From: Phycisphaerales bacterium
GTDB taxonomy: Bacteria > Planctomycetota > Phycisphaerae > Phycisphaerales > UBA1924
DNA length: 64,000 nucleotides
Assembly (NCBI GenBank): GCA_905339235.1
Contig: CAJPFG010000027.1
Location: forward strand, 1-64,000
Direction: 5' to 3'
Of the stretch, positions 15,551 through 23,949 are shown one piece after another. The translations under genes and the position numbers were made by a program. The stretch's first letter is position 1, and each line of letters begins with the position of its first letter. The notes beneath the pieces are model-generated. The model was not told where the DNA came from, ran no database searches, and worked only from the letters and a program-made list of their open reading frames with translations.

Positions 15551-16462
15551 TTAGCGGCGGCGGCGAGCCACCATCAGGCCGCCCAGACCCATGAGGGCCA
15601 GCGAGGCCGGGGTCGGGGTGACGTGGATGTGGGCCTGGACCACTTCGACATCGGTGCGGTACAGACCGGGAGCGGTCTGGTCACCGGCGCTGTACCAGCG
15701 CGTGTCGGGCTGACCGAAGCTCGACGCGGCCGTCGAACGGCCGATGCCCGCGGCGGGCGTGTTCACGTCAAGGGTGCGGTCGGCAGTGTCCATGCCGAGG
15801 ACGAAGCCCATCTTGAAGACGATGAGGTTCTGAAGGTTGTTGTTCTGGGGCGGGAAGTTGGTCGGACGACCAGCGCCGATGGTGCCCTGGGCGACGGTCA
15901 CGCCACCCGCACCGCTCGTGTTGTTCGCCGCGCCGGAGCCCGAGGAGGCGCCCACGCCGATCCAGTTGGTCACGTCGTTACGGGCGACGCGGAGGTAGGT
16001 CTTGCCGCTGCCGTCCGGGTTCACGTGAACGTGGCCGCGGTAGAAGTTGGAGGTCGTGGTATTCGCACCGGCCCAGGGGGTGATGCGGCCGTACACACCG
16101 GGGGCGTCCGCGACGTAGCCCGGGGGCGTGGACGTGTTGGAACCCGTCGGTCCGATGCCGATGCCACCGGGCGTGCCGGCGGTGCCGACAACCGAGTCAG
16201 CGGCAGTCCAGTCGTCGATCGTCGGCTGGAAGATGATCTGACCGAGACCGAAGACGTTGGCCGTGCCCGTGTAGGACACGACGGCGCGAACTTCGATTTG
16301 ATCGCCGGGGTTGGCTTCGAGAGTGCCACCCGCACCGACCCAACCGTTGTTGTGGCCTGCGTTGAAGACGCGCGCCTGGTATTCGAGGCGGGTTTCAACG
16401 GGCTGGCCGAACGCCGTGGCGGCCAAGCCGGCAACTGCAACAAGACCAATCACATTCTTCAT
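15551..16462 (-). CDS. secreted PEP-CTERM protein, paralogue 4
   Basis: A 303-residue exported protein with the best PEP-CTERM tail of the family: TPTPASLALMGLGGLMVARR plus two Arg, the sorting signal expected for a planctomycete exosortase. The signal peptide is MKNVIGLVAVAGLAATAFGQ. It contains all family blocks (LEANPGDQIEVRAVVSYTG, ANVFGLGQIIFQPTIDDW, GSNTSTPPGYVADAPGVYGR, WAGANTTTSNFYRGHVHVNP, DVTNWIGVGASSGSGAANN, GRPTNFPPQNNNLQNLIVFK). GAGGAG precedes the ATG at 16462. It is monocistronic with its own promoter and strong terminator, implying high expression. Function is unknown. Confidence 0.87.
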   Translation of the reverse strand: MKNVIGLVAVAGLAATAFGQPVETRLEYQARVFNAGHNNGWVGAGGTLEANPGDQIEVRAVVSYTGTANVFGLGQIIFQPTIDDWTAADSVVGTAGTPGGIGIGPTGSNTSTPPGYVADAPGVYGRITPWAGANTTTSNFYRGHVHVNPDGSGKTYLRVARNDVTNWIGVGASSGSGAANNTSGAGGVTVAQGTIGAGRPTNFPPQNNNLQNLIVFKMGFVLGMDTADRTLDVNTPAAGIGRSTAASSFGQPDTRWYSAGDQTAPGLYRTDVEVVQAHIHVTPTPASLALMGLGGLMVARRRR

Positions 16463-16541
16463 GACAATCTCCTCACAAGACCTATCTGGGACAGATCCCT
16501 CTACACGCTGAGAACGAACGACTCGTTCCTGACCCGCGTCA

Positions 16542-16569
16542 AGAATACAGCGCCTTGGCCCAGCGGCAA
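16542..16569 (-). promoter_or_regulatory. candidate promoter of paralogue 4
   Basis: On the minus strand TTGCCG and TATTCT are 16 bp apart; the leader would be about 70 nt and contains the GAGGAG ribosome-binding site. The -35 box is embedded in TTCCCTTGCCG as in paralogue 3. Confidence 0.45.
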
Positions 16570-16844
16570 GGGAATTTGGTGAATCAGCGCGCGTTTTTGC
16601 ACATTCCTGTGGACTACGCGCCAGACGCGAGGGTCCGGTTTTGGCGAAATCCCGACCGAATTTCGCGAGTATCTCGGCCAAAAAACCGGTATTTTGCATT
16701 TTGTACGGTTTCCGGAGATCGCGGGTGATCCTCCCACCCACCCGCCGGATTTCACGCGACCTTTGAATTCACTCGGGCTGTCGATTCGGGTCTCAGCCGG
16801 GGTTCTCTCGGGCAGTTATTGCGCGATTTCGGACCCCATGGCCG
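16570..16844. other. gene-free stretch
   Basis: Between the promoter of paralogue 4 and the end of thyX I see no gene, repeat or clear hairpin. Confidence 0.6.
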
Positions 16845-17798
16845 CTAGGCGAGACCCAGTTTGGCGCGTTTGGCGGCCCATTCCGCCTGTTCACGCTTGT
16901 TCGTGCCACCGAGATCGGGGGCGCAACCTCCCTGGTGTGAGCGAACTGCCGCGATTTCCGATCGGGTGAGGTGCATGGCCTCGAGTTCGTACTCGCGGAA
17001 CGCCTCCATCGTGATGGGGACGATCGGCTCGAGCAGCGCGTACATCGCGGTGGCGAACGCTCGAATCTCGAGTTGCGCGTGCGAGTCCATCCGCAGCGAG
17101 AGAAACCGCAGGATGTTGTGCAGGTCGCACTTCCAGTACCACTCGGTATAGACGTTTACGGGAAGGCCCATGCGTGCCAGTTCCCGCGACACTCCCTGCT
17201 CGGTCAACCGGAGGTACCGCTCGTAGAGCGACTCGGCGTCGGAGAGATACTGCAGAAACGCGCTCGCCGTCGCGGCCTCGTCGGCGCTGGACTGTACCGC
17301 GAACGTCTCTTCGCCGCCCTGGCGGTTCGCGGCCGATTGCTTGCGGATGGCGTCGATCGTCGGCCTGTAAAAACGGTCGGGGACGATCGAGTATCGCGCG
17401 GAGTATTCGTTGACGTTGGCCGTGCGATGACGGATCCATTGGCGCGCGATGAAGATCGGCATCGCGATGTGGAACTTGAACTCCACCATCTCGAATGGCG
17501 TCGTGTGCCGGTGCCGGAGCAGGTAGCGGATGAGGCCCCGGTCTTCGTTCACCTGCTTGGTGCCTTGGCCGTAGGAGACCCGCGCGGCCTGGACGATGGC
17601 CGAATCCGCCGTCTGTCCCTCGGGCACCAGCCTTGGCATCGCATCGACCAGCGCGATGAAACCATGATCCAGGACCTTGATTTCGAGGCGGGAAGCCCCG
17701 CCCATCACGTCTCGGAGCGGCTGCTCCGGGGCGATGCGCGTGGCGGGCTTGATTTCGATGTCGGCGGCGGGCTTGGCGGCGGTGGTTGCGTCGGACAT
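16845..17798 (-). CDS. thyX: FAD-dependent thymidylate synthase
   Basis: Makes dTMP from dUMP with methylene-tetrahydrofolate and reduced FAD. The signature RHRX7S is intact as RHRTANVNEYS (Arg123 to Ser133). Supporting stretches are VSYGQGTK, HRHTTPFEMVEFKFHIAMPI, EWYWKCDLHNILRFLSLRMD and HAQLEIR. At 317 residues it is longer than the usual ~250; the extra sequence is an N-terminal lead (residues 1-36). ATG 17798 is chosen because TACCCT ends 6 nt upstream, the leaderless pattern seen elsewhere in the window. ThyX organisms usually lack thyA; no thyA is seen here. Confidence 0.95.
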   Translation of the reverse strand: MSDATTAAKPAADIEIKPATRIAPEQPLRDVMGGASRLEIKVLDHGFIALVDAMPRLVPEGQTADSAIVQAARVSYGQGTKQVNEDRGLIRYLLRHRHTTPFEMVEFKFHIAMPIFIARQWIRHRTANVNEYSARYSIVPDRFYRPTIDAIRKQSAANRQGGEETFAVQSSADEAATASAFLQYLSDAESLYERYLRLTEQGVSRELARMGLPVNVYTEWYWKCDLHNILRFLSLRMDSHAQLEIRAFATAMYALLEPIVPITMEAFREYELEAMHLTRSEIAAVRSHQGGCAPDLGGTNKREQAEWAAKRAKLGLA

Positions 17799-17804
17799 GC
17801 GCGG

Positions 17805-17810
17805 AGGGTA
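17805..17810 (-). promoter_or_regulatory. leaderless-type -10 TACCCT for thyX
   Basis: TACCCT ends exactly 6 nt before the thyX ATG, so transcription would begin at or next to the start codon. Confidence 0.5.
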
Positions 17811-17851
17811 CCCTCGCGGGCCGGCGTGCAACTGGCAACGCGGCGCGCCGG

Positions 17852-19708
17852 CTATTTGGCTGGGGGCCAGAGAATCCAGTCCTGGCCCCCGCCCGGGGCC
17901 TTGGAGCCGGGCGCGAGGGCGGAGTTGTCCCGGGCGGCGGAAGCGGCGCCCTGGTTGTCCGTTTCGTCGGGCCCAACGGAGTACACCAGCGGGCGTCCAT
18001 CGCGCAGGAGCATGCGGAGCGGCGCGCCGTCCCAAGGGTCGAGCGCTCCTGTGGCGGTGACCGGAAGGCGCAAGGCCGAGAGCGAGGTTGGGTACTCGCC
18101 GGTCTGCCGGCGGTGGGCCTCGCAGGCGATGGCGATGAGCAGCGCGTCGCGGGAGGCGCCGATTGCGTCGCCCTTGTCGCCGATTCGCAGGATCGCGGGG
18201 AACATGGTTCCGACAGGGAAGAACTTCATTCGGGTGGCCCTGTTGGAATAAATCTCCTCGATGGCGCGGGCGGCGACACCGTTCTTTCGACGCGTCCACG
18301 CCGGCAACTGAAGGTCCTTCTCCGCCAGCGCAATGAGATCGCTGTACTTCTCGCGCTGCTCGCGCCGGGAGGCGATTGTCTGCATGATCGCGGGGCCGAC
18401 GAGGGAGAGATAGCCGTTGCCGCGGACGCTGGACTGAAGCCAGGCGGGCGCGGCCGAGCCGCCGGTCAGGGACTGGAGAAACTCGAGCCCTTCGGGGGTG
18501 AGGCGGCCGTCTCCGCGGCCGTTGTCGGAGTAGCACCGCTGGAGGAGGTCCTCGAAGTTGTCGGATTCCGACGCGAAGGACAGACGCAGGCCTTCCGGGC
18601 CACCCCAGTCCGCATGGGCCCGGGAGAGCGCGCCGAGATCGTCGGCGCTGAAAAACTCGGGGTTGCGCGCGAGCAAGCGCCCGACTTGCTCTATCTCGAG
18701 ATGGAGAATCGCGAACGCCACCAGGCCGGAGACGAGCGTGGGCTCTTGCCGGCAATGAGCAGCCATGCCTCGGAGCGTCTCGGCATCGCGGAGCACGCGG
18801 GCGCGGTCGCCCTCGTGCTCGGCCACGCGCATGTCGAAGGAGAGTTCCCGCGCGAAGTTGCGGAATAGGCCCAGGTGGGGGAGGAGGATACCGATGAGCG
18901 GGGCGTCAGGATTGTCTTCCGTTGCGACCAGGTCCTCTGCGCGTCCGCCGCGCAGTCCGACGATGTGCCGGTCGATCTCGATGTCGGAGGAGGTGGTCCA
19001 GCGGTTTCCCAGCGCGGGGAGGCGAGAAGCCTGGTGCACGAGCGAGAGCGAGGGTTGGGAGCGTTGAATGAACTCGACCGCGACGGGCCAGTGCGGATCG
19101 TCGGGCTCGATGTTGGGCCACGTGGACTCGGCGGAAATAAGGTCGAAGGGCGTCGCGACCCGGGCGAGCACGGCCTGCCGGTAGATCGGCCAGGCGCGAT
19201 CGGACTTGGGGATGGCATCTGCGAGCGCGTTGTGCTCGCGGATGAAACTGCGGGTGATGGTGGGGGAGCCCGACCAGAATCGCACGGCGAGCACGCCGTA
19301 GAGGGCGAGAATCGCGCCGAGGAACAGAGCGCAGGCTTGCACCGTTCGGATGGCGGCGCGCCACGCAAACGGCCGGGCGCGTTTCTTGGCGCGGCGGATG
19401 AGGCGGGCCACGATCCTGACCGTGCCGAAGCCCTGCGCGAGTTGATCGGCGGGATTACCGGCGTCGAGCCCGTCGCGGAAATGGGACGCAAGTTCGCGGG
19501 CGACCTCGATCTTCTCGGAGGGCCAGAGGTGGGTGGCCTGCGCGGTGCGGCGGCAGAGGTCCGCGAGCGGGAACGGCAGATCGAACTCGGCGATGGCCGA
19601 GGCCACGCCTCGGGATGAGGTAATGCGCCCGATCGTGCAGAGGTGCAGGGTGAAGAGCGCGGCCGCTCGAAAGGTCGGAAACGTCGTCATGGAGAGTTGG
19701 AACTTCAT
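17852..19708 (-). CDS. PadR-linked membrane protein with HAAS-like domain
   Basis: A 618-residue protein. Residues 45-115 (SEKIEVARELASHFRDGLDA then QLAQGFGTVRIVARLIRRAKK) resemble the HAAS/permease-prefix domain that often accompanies PadR regulators. One transmembrane helix follows at about 128-152 (ACALFLGAILALYGVLAVRF). The remaining ~460 residues are probably extracytoplasmic and helical, with no permease segments, and end with YPTSLSALRLPVTATGALDPWDG, a fold reminder of pseudopilin-associated C-termini in planctomycetes. The ATG at 19708 overlaps the padR stop (ATGA), so expression depends on PadR. The role is unknown; an environmental sensor or envelope protein is possible. Confidence 0.72.
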   Translation of the reverse strand: MKFQLSMTTFPTFRAAALFTLHLCTIGRITSSRGVASAIAEFDLPFPLADLCRRTAQATHLWPSEKIEVARELASHFRDGLDAGNPADQLAQGFGTVRIVARLIRRAKKRARPFAWRAAIRTVQACALFLGAILALYGVLAVRFWSGSPTITRSFIREHNALADAIPKSDRAWPIYRQAVLARVATPFDLISAESTWPNIEPDDPHWPVAVEFIQRSQPSLSLVHQASRLPALGNRWTTSSDIEIDRHIVGLRGGRAEDLVATEDNPDAPLIGILLPHLGLFRNFARELSFDMRVAEHEGDRARVLRDAETLRGMAAHCRQEPTLVSGLVAFAILHLEIEQVGRLLARNPEFFSADDLGALSRAHADWGGPEGLRLSFASESDNFEDLLQRCYSDNGRGDGRLTPEGLEFLQSLTGGSAAPAWLQSSVRGNGYLSLVGPAIMQTIASRREQREKYSDLIALAEKDLQLPAWTRRKNGVAARAIEEIYSNRATRMKFFPVGTMFPAILRIGDKGDAIGASRDALLIAIACEAHRRQTGEYPTSLSALRLPVTATGALDPWDGAPLRMLLRDGRPLVYSVGPDETDNQGAASAARDNSALAPGSKAPGGGQDWILWPPAK

Positions 19709-20055
19709 GCCATCACCCCCGCGAGCAGGGGGAGAACCCCGATCTCTTTCATGGCGCCGGCGAGACGCTGCCATTGGGCCGTCTCGTCCGCGAGACGCTT
19801 CCTGCCGGTGGCGGTAAGGCGGTAGTACTTGCGTTCGCGGCCCGACTCCGCCTTCTCCCAGGCTCCTTCGATGAAGCCCTTGGCTTCGAGGTTGTACAGG
19901 AGCGGGTAAAGGGTGGATTGGCCCATCGCGAGCACACCGTCGGTCCGGGCGGCGAGGGCATCGACGAGTTCGTAGCCGTACATGTGCCGGTGGTCCAGAA
20001 GTTTGAGCACGGCGGTGGGGCCGGCTCCGCGCATGAGGTCGGATTCGATCCGCAT
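19705..20055 (-). CDS. PadR-family transcriptional regulator
   Basis: A 116-residue winged-helix repressor: VLKLLDHRHMYGYELVDALA, TLYPLLYNLEAKGFIEGAWE and GRERKYYRLTATGRKRLADE are the standard PadR N-terminal domain. The ATG at 20055 is preferred over one at 20079 because AGAAAGGAC lies in front at good spacing. A palindromic operator lies 23-43 bp upstream. Together with the following membrane-protein gene it forms an autoregulated two-gene operon. The ligand is unknown. Confidence 0.9.
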   Translation of the reverse strand: MRIESDLMRGAGPTAVLKLLDHRHMYGYELVDALAARTDGVLAMGQSTLYPLLYNLEAKGFIEGAWEKAESGRERKYYRLTATGRKRLADETAQWQRLAGAMKEIGVLPLLAGVMA

Positions 20056-20077
20056 GAGAAGTCCTTTCTGGCGTGAC

Positions 20078-20098
20078 ATACTATGTCACGCATAGTAT
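20078..20098. promoter_or_regulatory. PadR operator over -10 box
   Basis: A perfect inverted repeat ATACTATG, 5-nt spacer, CATAGTAT lies 23 bp before the padR start. Its upstream arm contains TATACT on the minus strand (20094-20099), a good -10 box, so binding would block transcription. ACTATG/CATAGT dyads are typical PadR sites. Confidence 0.75.
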
Positions 20099-20143
20099 AC
20101 AGCCGAGCGCGGGCTTGGGTTGCGGTCGAACGGGGAGGCTGCG

Positions 20144-21685
20144 TCATTTTTTGACGAGTTGAACGCTCGTGGTCCCGTACAGCCTGTACCGCCGGTACGA
20201 GACCTCGACGGTGTCGCCGGGCTGGTATCCGCCGAGGACGCGGACGAGTTCGGCCATTTCGCGGACGGGCTTGTTATCGATGGCGGTGATGATGTCCTGG
20301 GGCTTGAGGTCGGGCTTGTAGCCGTCGGGGCGGCGGTTAACGCCGGTGACCACTGGGCCGTCGCCCGCGCCGTTCTCGATCTCGATTCCCAGGCTGGCCA
20401 TGCCGGGCTTAATCTCTTCCGGTACGGAAGGGAGTTGTCGCACCCACTGCTTGAACTCGGCGTCGAAGTCCTTGGATGTCATGGCAGTCACGGCCTCGAT
20501 GGACTTCAGCCCGGTTGGGTCGGCGAAATGGTTTGCGGAGTAATGGGCGTACCAGTCCTTGAGTTTTCCCTGCTGGTAGAGGTAGAGGAACACGGCCCGC
20601 GAAGCCGCGTAGTTCGCGAGCACGCGGCTGCCGAGGAACTTCAGTTGCGAAAAGCCGGTCAGGTCCTTGACGGGCGTGAGTTTTCCGATTCGCTCGATCC
20701 GCTTGAGCGTGTTGGTGCGCCACGACGGGACCGGCACAATGTCGCCGTTGTCGAGAAGGTCGTAGTCCTCCACCAGGCCGCAGAGGCCCTCCATGACCCA
20801 CCAGGGCTGGTCGCGGCCCAGGCGCGTGATCGAGCGCCAATGCAGCACGTGGAAGAACTCGTGGCGGAGCGTGGAGCCCAGGTCCATCGAAACCAGGCGC
20901 TTGTTGTCGTGCTCGTAGGAGCCGGCGATCATGCTGGTGGAACGCAGGGCGTCGGCGCCGTAGACCGACGCGGTCCATTTCATGAAATCGGTCTGGGACG
21001 GCAGCACGACCACGACCCACGCGTCGTCCTCCATCAGCGCGGGGTCGAGCAGGTCGGGCATGACGTTGGCCACGGCCCAGTCCGCCAGCCTGTTGAACTC
21101 GGCCCTGACGGTTTCGTCGGAGCGCTGGTCGAAGGCCGACAGGCAGGCCAGTTTCAGGCGTTCATCGCGCCACTCGTGGTACCCCTTCGAGAAGAGCCTT
21201 CGCTGGACCTTGAGGTTGGCTTCCAGGCTTGCGAGTTGCAGGGTCGGCCAGTTTTCAACGATTCGCCGGTAGTTGGCATCGTCACGGACGTTGGCGAACG
21301 TCGGGTCATTGCGGAGGTGGCGGATGTCGGTGAAGCCGTGCTCGACGGCTTCAACCAAGAACTCGCCCGCTCCCGCGGGGTCCTCCTGCTTGGCCCGGCA
21401 GCAGGCGAGGTTGTAGAACGCGACGAAGTTGTCGGGCTGGATCTGGAGTTGGCGGCGGAGCAGTTCCTCGGCCTTGGGGTAATCGCCCTTTTCGAACGCC
21501 TGCACGAACTGCTGGAAGAGATTGGCCGCGATGGTCTTCTGGGTCTGGTTGGGCTGCTGTTCCTGCTGGGCGAAGAGCGGGCCGGCGAGGGAGAGCGCGG
21601 CGAAGAGCCAGATTCGCGCGGCGCGCGGGACGGGAAGGCCGCGTGCGGGGGGCCGGCGAGCGGGGTTGGCCGGGGCGGGCATCAT
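20144..21685 (-). CDS. exported zinc metallopeptidase-like protein with TPR and PDZ
   Basis: A 513-residue protein. Order: signal peptide or anchor (residues 20-40, ARIWLFAALSLAGPLFAQQ), a TPR-like helical unit (NLFQQFVQAFEKGDYPKAEE), a gluzincin-type core with TLRHEFFHVLHW (HExxH) and WWVMEGLCGLVEDYD where the Glu behind the Met is the likely third zinc ligand, and a C-terminal PDZ domain (KPQDIITAIDNKPVREMAEL). Probably a periplasmic peptidase; substrate unknown. The ATG at 21685 overlaps the purN stop, so the two are coupled. Confidence 0.8.
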   Translation of the reverse strand: MMPAPANPARRPPARGLPVPRAARIWLFAALSLAGPLFAQQEQQPNQTQKTIAANLFQQFVQAFEKGDYPKAEELLRRQLQIQPDNFVAFYNLACCRAKQEDPAGAGEFLVEAVEHGFTDIRHLRNDPTFANVRDDANYRRIVENWPTLQLASLEANLKVQRRLFSKGYHEWRDERLKLACLSAFDQRSDETVRAEFNRLADWAVANVMPDLLDPALMEDDAWVVVVLPSQTDFMKWTASVYGADALRSTSMIAGSYEHDNKRLVSMDLGSTLRHEFFHVLHWRSITRLGRDQPWWVMEGLCGLVEDYDLLDNGDIVPVPSWRTNTLKRIERIGKLTPVKDLTGFSQLKFLGSRVLANYAASRAVFLYLYQQGKLKDWYAHYSANHFADPTGLKSIEAVTAMTSKDFDAEFKQWVRQLPSVPEEIKPGMASLGIEIENGAGDGPVVTGVNRRPDGYKPDLKPQDIITAIDNKPVREMAELVRVLGGYQPGDTVEVSYRRYRLYGTTSVQLVKK

Positions 21686-22296
21686 GTCGCTTGGTGTGGG
21701 ACGCACAGGGGGCCGGGGTGTTTCGCGAACAGGAGTTGCAAGGCCGCCGGGTAGGCCTCGCACTCCTCCGGGAACACCCTTGCCGCGAGGGTATCCGGCG
21801 TGTCGCCGGGAAGGACGGGGCAACGCCGCTGGAGAACGATCGCGCCGGCGTCGTAGACATCGTCGGCGAGGTGGACCGTGCAGCCGGATTCGCTGTCTCC
21901 CGCGGCCAGCACGGATTCGTGCACGCGCCGGCCATGCATGCCCGCGCCGCCGTGCCGGGGCAGGAGGGCGGGATGGATGTTGACGACGCGGCCGCGGTAC
22001 GGAGCGGGAATGTGGACGTACCGCAGGTAGCCCGCGAGTACGACCCAGTCGATGACGTGGGCGCGGAGGATCGCGAGAAGATCGGGGGCGGAGATTTCAC
22101 CTGGGATGATGCGGACATCGGGAACGCGGGCTTGCGCCGCGAGCGATCCGGGGCATTCCCGCGACGCGATGACCAGCGGGATGGTGGCCGCGAGTTGCCC
22201 CGAGTGGATTCGGTCGAGCAGGTTGATCAGAGTGCGTCCGCCGCCGGAGAGCATGACCGCCAATCGCGGAATGTGGTTGGACGAGAGCGGGGTCAT
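21682..22296 (-). CDS. purN: phosphoribosylglycinamide formyltransferase
   Basis: Transfers a formyl group from 10-formyl-THF to GAR in purine synthesis. The 204-residue protein shows VMLSGGGRTLINLLDRI (phosphate loop), WVVLAGYLRYV, the catalytic NIHPALLPRHGGAGMHG with Asn and His, and ESGCTVHLADDVYDAG with the catalytic Asp region, then PVLPGDTPDTLAARV. In E. coli the first motif has Ser-Gly-Asn-Gly-Ser; Arg-Thr here is a variation. It overlaps the next gene (peptidase) and is 11 bp from the thioesterase gene upstream, forming a three-gene set. Confidence 0.93.
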   Translation of the reverse strand: MTPLSSNHIPRLAVMLSGGGRTLINLLDRIHSGQLAATIPLVIASRECPGSLAAQARVPDVRIIPGEISAPDLLAILRAHVIDWVVLAGYLRYVHIPAPYRGRVVNIHPALLPRHGGAGMHGRRVHESVLAAGDSESGCTVHLADDVYDAGAIVLQRRCPVLPGDTPDTLAARVFPEECEAYPAALQLLFAKHPGPLCVPHQAT

Positions 22297-22307
22297 GCGG
22301 CGCGGGG

Positions 22308-22703
22308 TCAGACGGTTGGGGGGCTGGCGAAGGGGATGGGCTTGCCCGAGGCGTCCACGGCGACCATCACCATGGTGGCCTGCGTGACGGCGACGCGAGC
22401 ACCGGTGGCGAAGCGCTCGGCCTCCACTTCGACCTGCACGGTGACGCTCTTGGTCCCTGCTTTAACGGTGCTGGTGAAGAAGTTGACCACGTCGCCGACC
22501 TGGACCGGGGCGTGGAACTCGACGCGGTCGATGGCGGCGGTGACCCAGCGGTGTCGGCCGTGACGGCGGGCTTCGACGGCGCCGGCCTGATCGATATAAG
22601 AGAGGATCACTCCGCCGAAGATGGTCCCGTAATGGTTGGTGTCGCGCGGAAGGGTGCCGACGCGTAACGCCAGGGTTCGGGAGGGCGAAGAACCGGTGGA
22701 CAT
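22308..22703 (-). CDS. hotdog-fold acyl-CoA thioesterase (YciA-like)
   Basis: Hydrolyses acyl-CoA thioesters. The 131-residue protein has the family core NHYGTIFGGVILSYIDQAGA, with the Asp of the active site (YIDQAG), then RVEFHAPVQVGDVVNFFTST and VQVEVEAERFATGARVAVTQ. The start ATG 22703 has TATCCT ending 5 nt upstream. It heads a run with purN and a peptidase. Its substrate chain length cannot be told from sequence. Confidence 0.88.
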   Translation of the reverse strand: MSTGSSPSRTLALRVGTLPRDTNHYGTIFGGVILSYIDQAGAVEARRHGRHRWVTAAIDRVEFHAPVQVGDVVNFFTSTVKAGTKSVTVQVEVEAERFATGARVAVTQATMVMVAVDASGKPIPFASPPTV

Positions 22704-22708
22704 GGGGG

Positions 22709-22714
22709 AGGATA
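22709..22714 (-). promoter_or_regulatory. leaderless-type -10 TATCCT for thioesterase
   Basis: TATCCT ends 5 nt before the ATG; the intervening bases are all C on the minus strand, so no ribosome-binding site exists. Confidence 0.5.
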
Positions 22715-22784
22715 CGCGCCGCGAGCCGGGCATTAACCGGCGAGCCGGTGCGTTTGGCTGGCGGGCGATGTTCGGAGGTGAACC

Positions 22785-23897
22785 ATGCGCGTCGCGAGGC
22801 TCGTGCTGGTCGTGTGGACGATGTGCGTCGCGGTTTCCGGGGCGCTCGCGCAGGAGTTGTACAAGCCCCACGCGGGGCCATTCGACGTGCGGGTCGTGAA
22901 CGACCAGTGGCGCGACACCCGGCGCGAGCGCGATGTTCCCGTGCGGATTTACATCCCGCGGGCGAAGGCGGAACCCACCGCGGACGCGAGGTTTCCCGTG
23001 GTCATATTCTCGCACGGGCTGGGCGGGTCGCGCGTCAACTATCGGTACTTCGGCGAGCACCTGGCGAGCCACGGGTACATCGTGATTTTTCCGTCGCACG
23101 CGGGGAGCGACACCGCGGCGCTGCTCGCGTGGGGCGGGAAGCCCAAGGGCGACGCGGCGAGGCGTGAAGGTTGGTTGAAGGCGAGCATCGGTGATCCGGA
23201 GAACCTCCGGAACCGGCCGCGTGATGTTTCGTTCCTGATCGACCAACTCGGTGTGGATGGGCACGTCAAGGACATCGCCGACCGATCGCGAGTGGGCGTG
23301 GGGGGGCACTCGTTCGGCGCGTACACATCGCTGTGCGTCGCGGGCATGGTGGTGGATCTGCCGGAGGGGCGGGATCAGTCCTTCCGCGATCCGCGGGTGA
23401 AGGCGGTGCTGCCGATGTCGCCGCAGGGAAGCGGAACGATGGGGATCGACGAGGGCGCGTGGAAGGAGGTGGGGGTGCCGGTGTTGTGCCTGACCGGCAC
23501 GCGGGACTATGGCGAGGGTGCGAGATCGGCCGAGTGGCGGAGAGAGCCCTTCGAGAACATCCGGGGCGTGGAAGACTACCTGATCACGATCACGGGCGCG
23601 GGCCACATGACCTTTTCGAACCCGCGCGGGGAGGGGCGTGCGATCGTGGAGCCGGCCGGAGCGCCAGGGCGCGGGGAGATTCCGGGCCGGTTTCGCGAGC
23701 GGGCCGCGAGGGACGCCGCGGAGGTGAGCGACGAAGAACAGGCACGATACCTCGATCTGATCCGGTCGGTAGGCGCGGCTTTCTTCGACGCGTACGTCAA
23801 GGAGGACGCGAAAGCCAAGGAATGGCTTGCGGAGTTTTCCTTGACCAATCGGAGTGATTGCCGCGTGGAATACACACCGGGCGGGGCAAAGCCCTGA
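22785..23897 (+). CDS. exported alpha/beta hydrolase
   Basis: A 370-residue hydrolase with signal peptide (ARLVLVVWTMCVAVSGALAQ). The fold is close to PAF-acetylhydrolase/dienelactone hydrolases: oxyanion motif FSHGLGGSR (residue ~75), nucleophile elbow GGHSFGAYTS with Ser176, acid region LTGTRDYGEG and catalytic His in ITGAGHMTFSNP. GGAGG precedes the ATG. Likely a secreted esterase or lipase-like enzyme; substrate unknown. It is transcribed together in direction with the DinB gene but 52 bp apart. Confidence 0.83.
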   Translation: MRVARLVLVVWTMCVAVSGALAQELYKPHAGPFDVRVVNDQWRDTRRERDVPVRIYIPRAKAEPTADARFPVVIFSHGLGGSRVNYRYFGEHLASHGYIVIFPSHAGSDTAALLAWGGKPKGDAARREGWLKASIGDPENLRNRPRDVSFLIDQLGVDGHVKDIADRSRVGVGGHSFGAYTSLCVAGMVVDLPEGRDQSFRDPRVKAVLPMSPQGSGTMGIDEGAWKEVGVPVLCLTGTRDYGEGARSAEWRREPFENIRGVEDYLITITGAGHMTFSNPRGEGRAIVEPAGAPGRGEIPGRFRERAARDAAEVSDEEQARYLDLIRSVGAAFFDAYVKEDAKAKEWLAEFSLTNRSDCRVEYTPGGAKP

Positions 23898-23949
23898 GGT
23901 GCGTGCGGGGCTCGGCGTTCCTAGTGTTGGGGGCGAACCTGGAGCCCCC

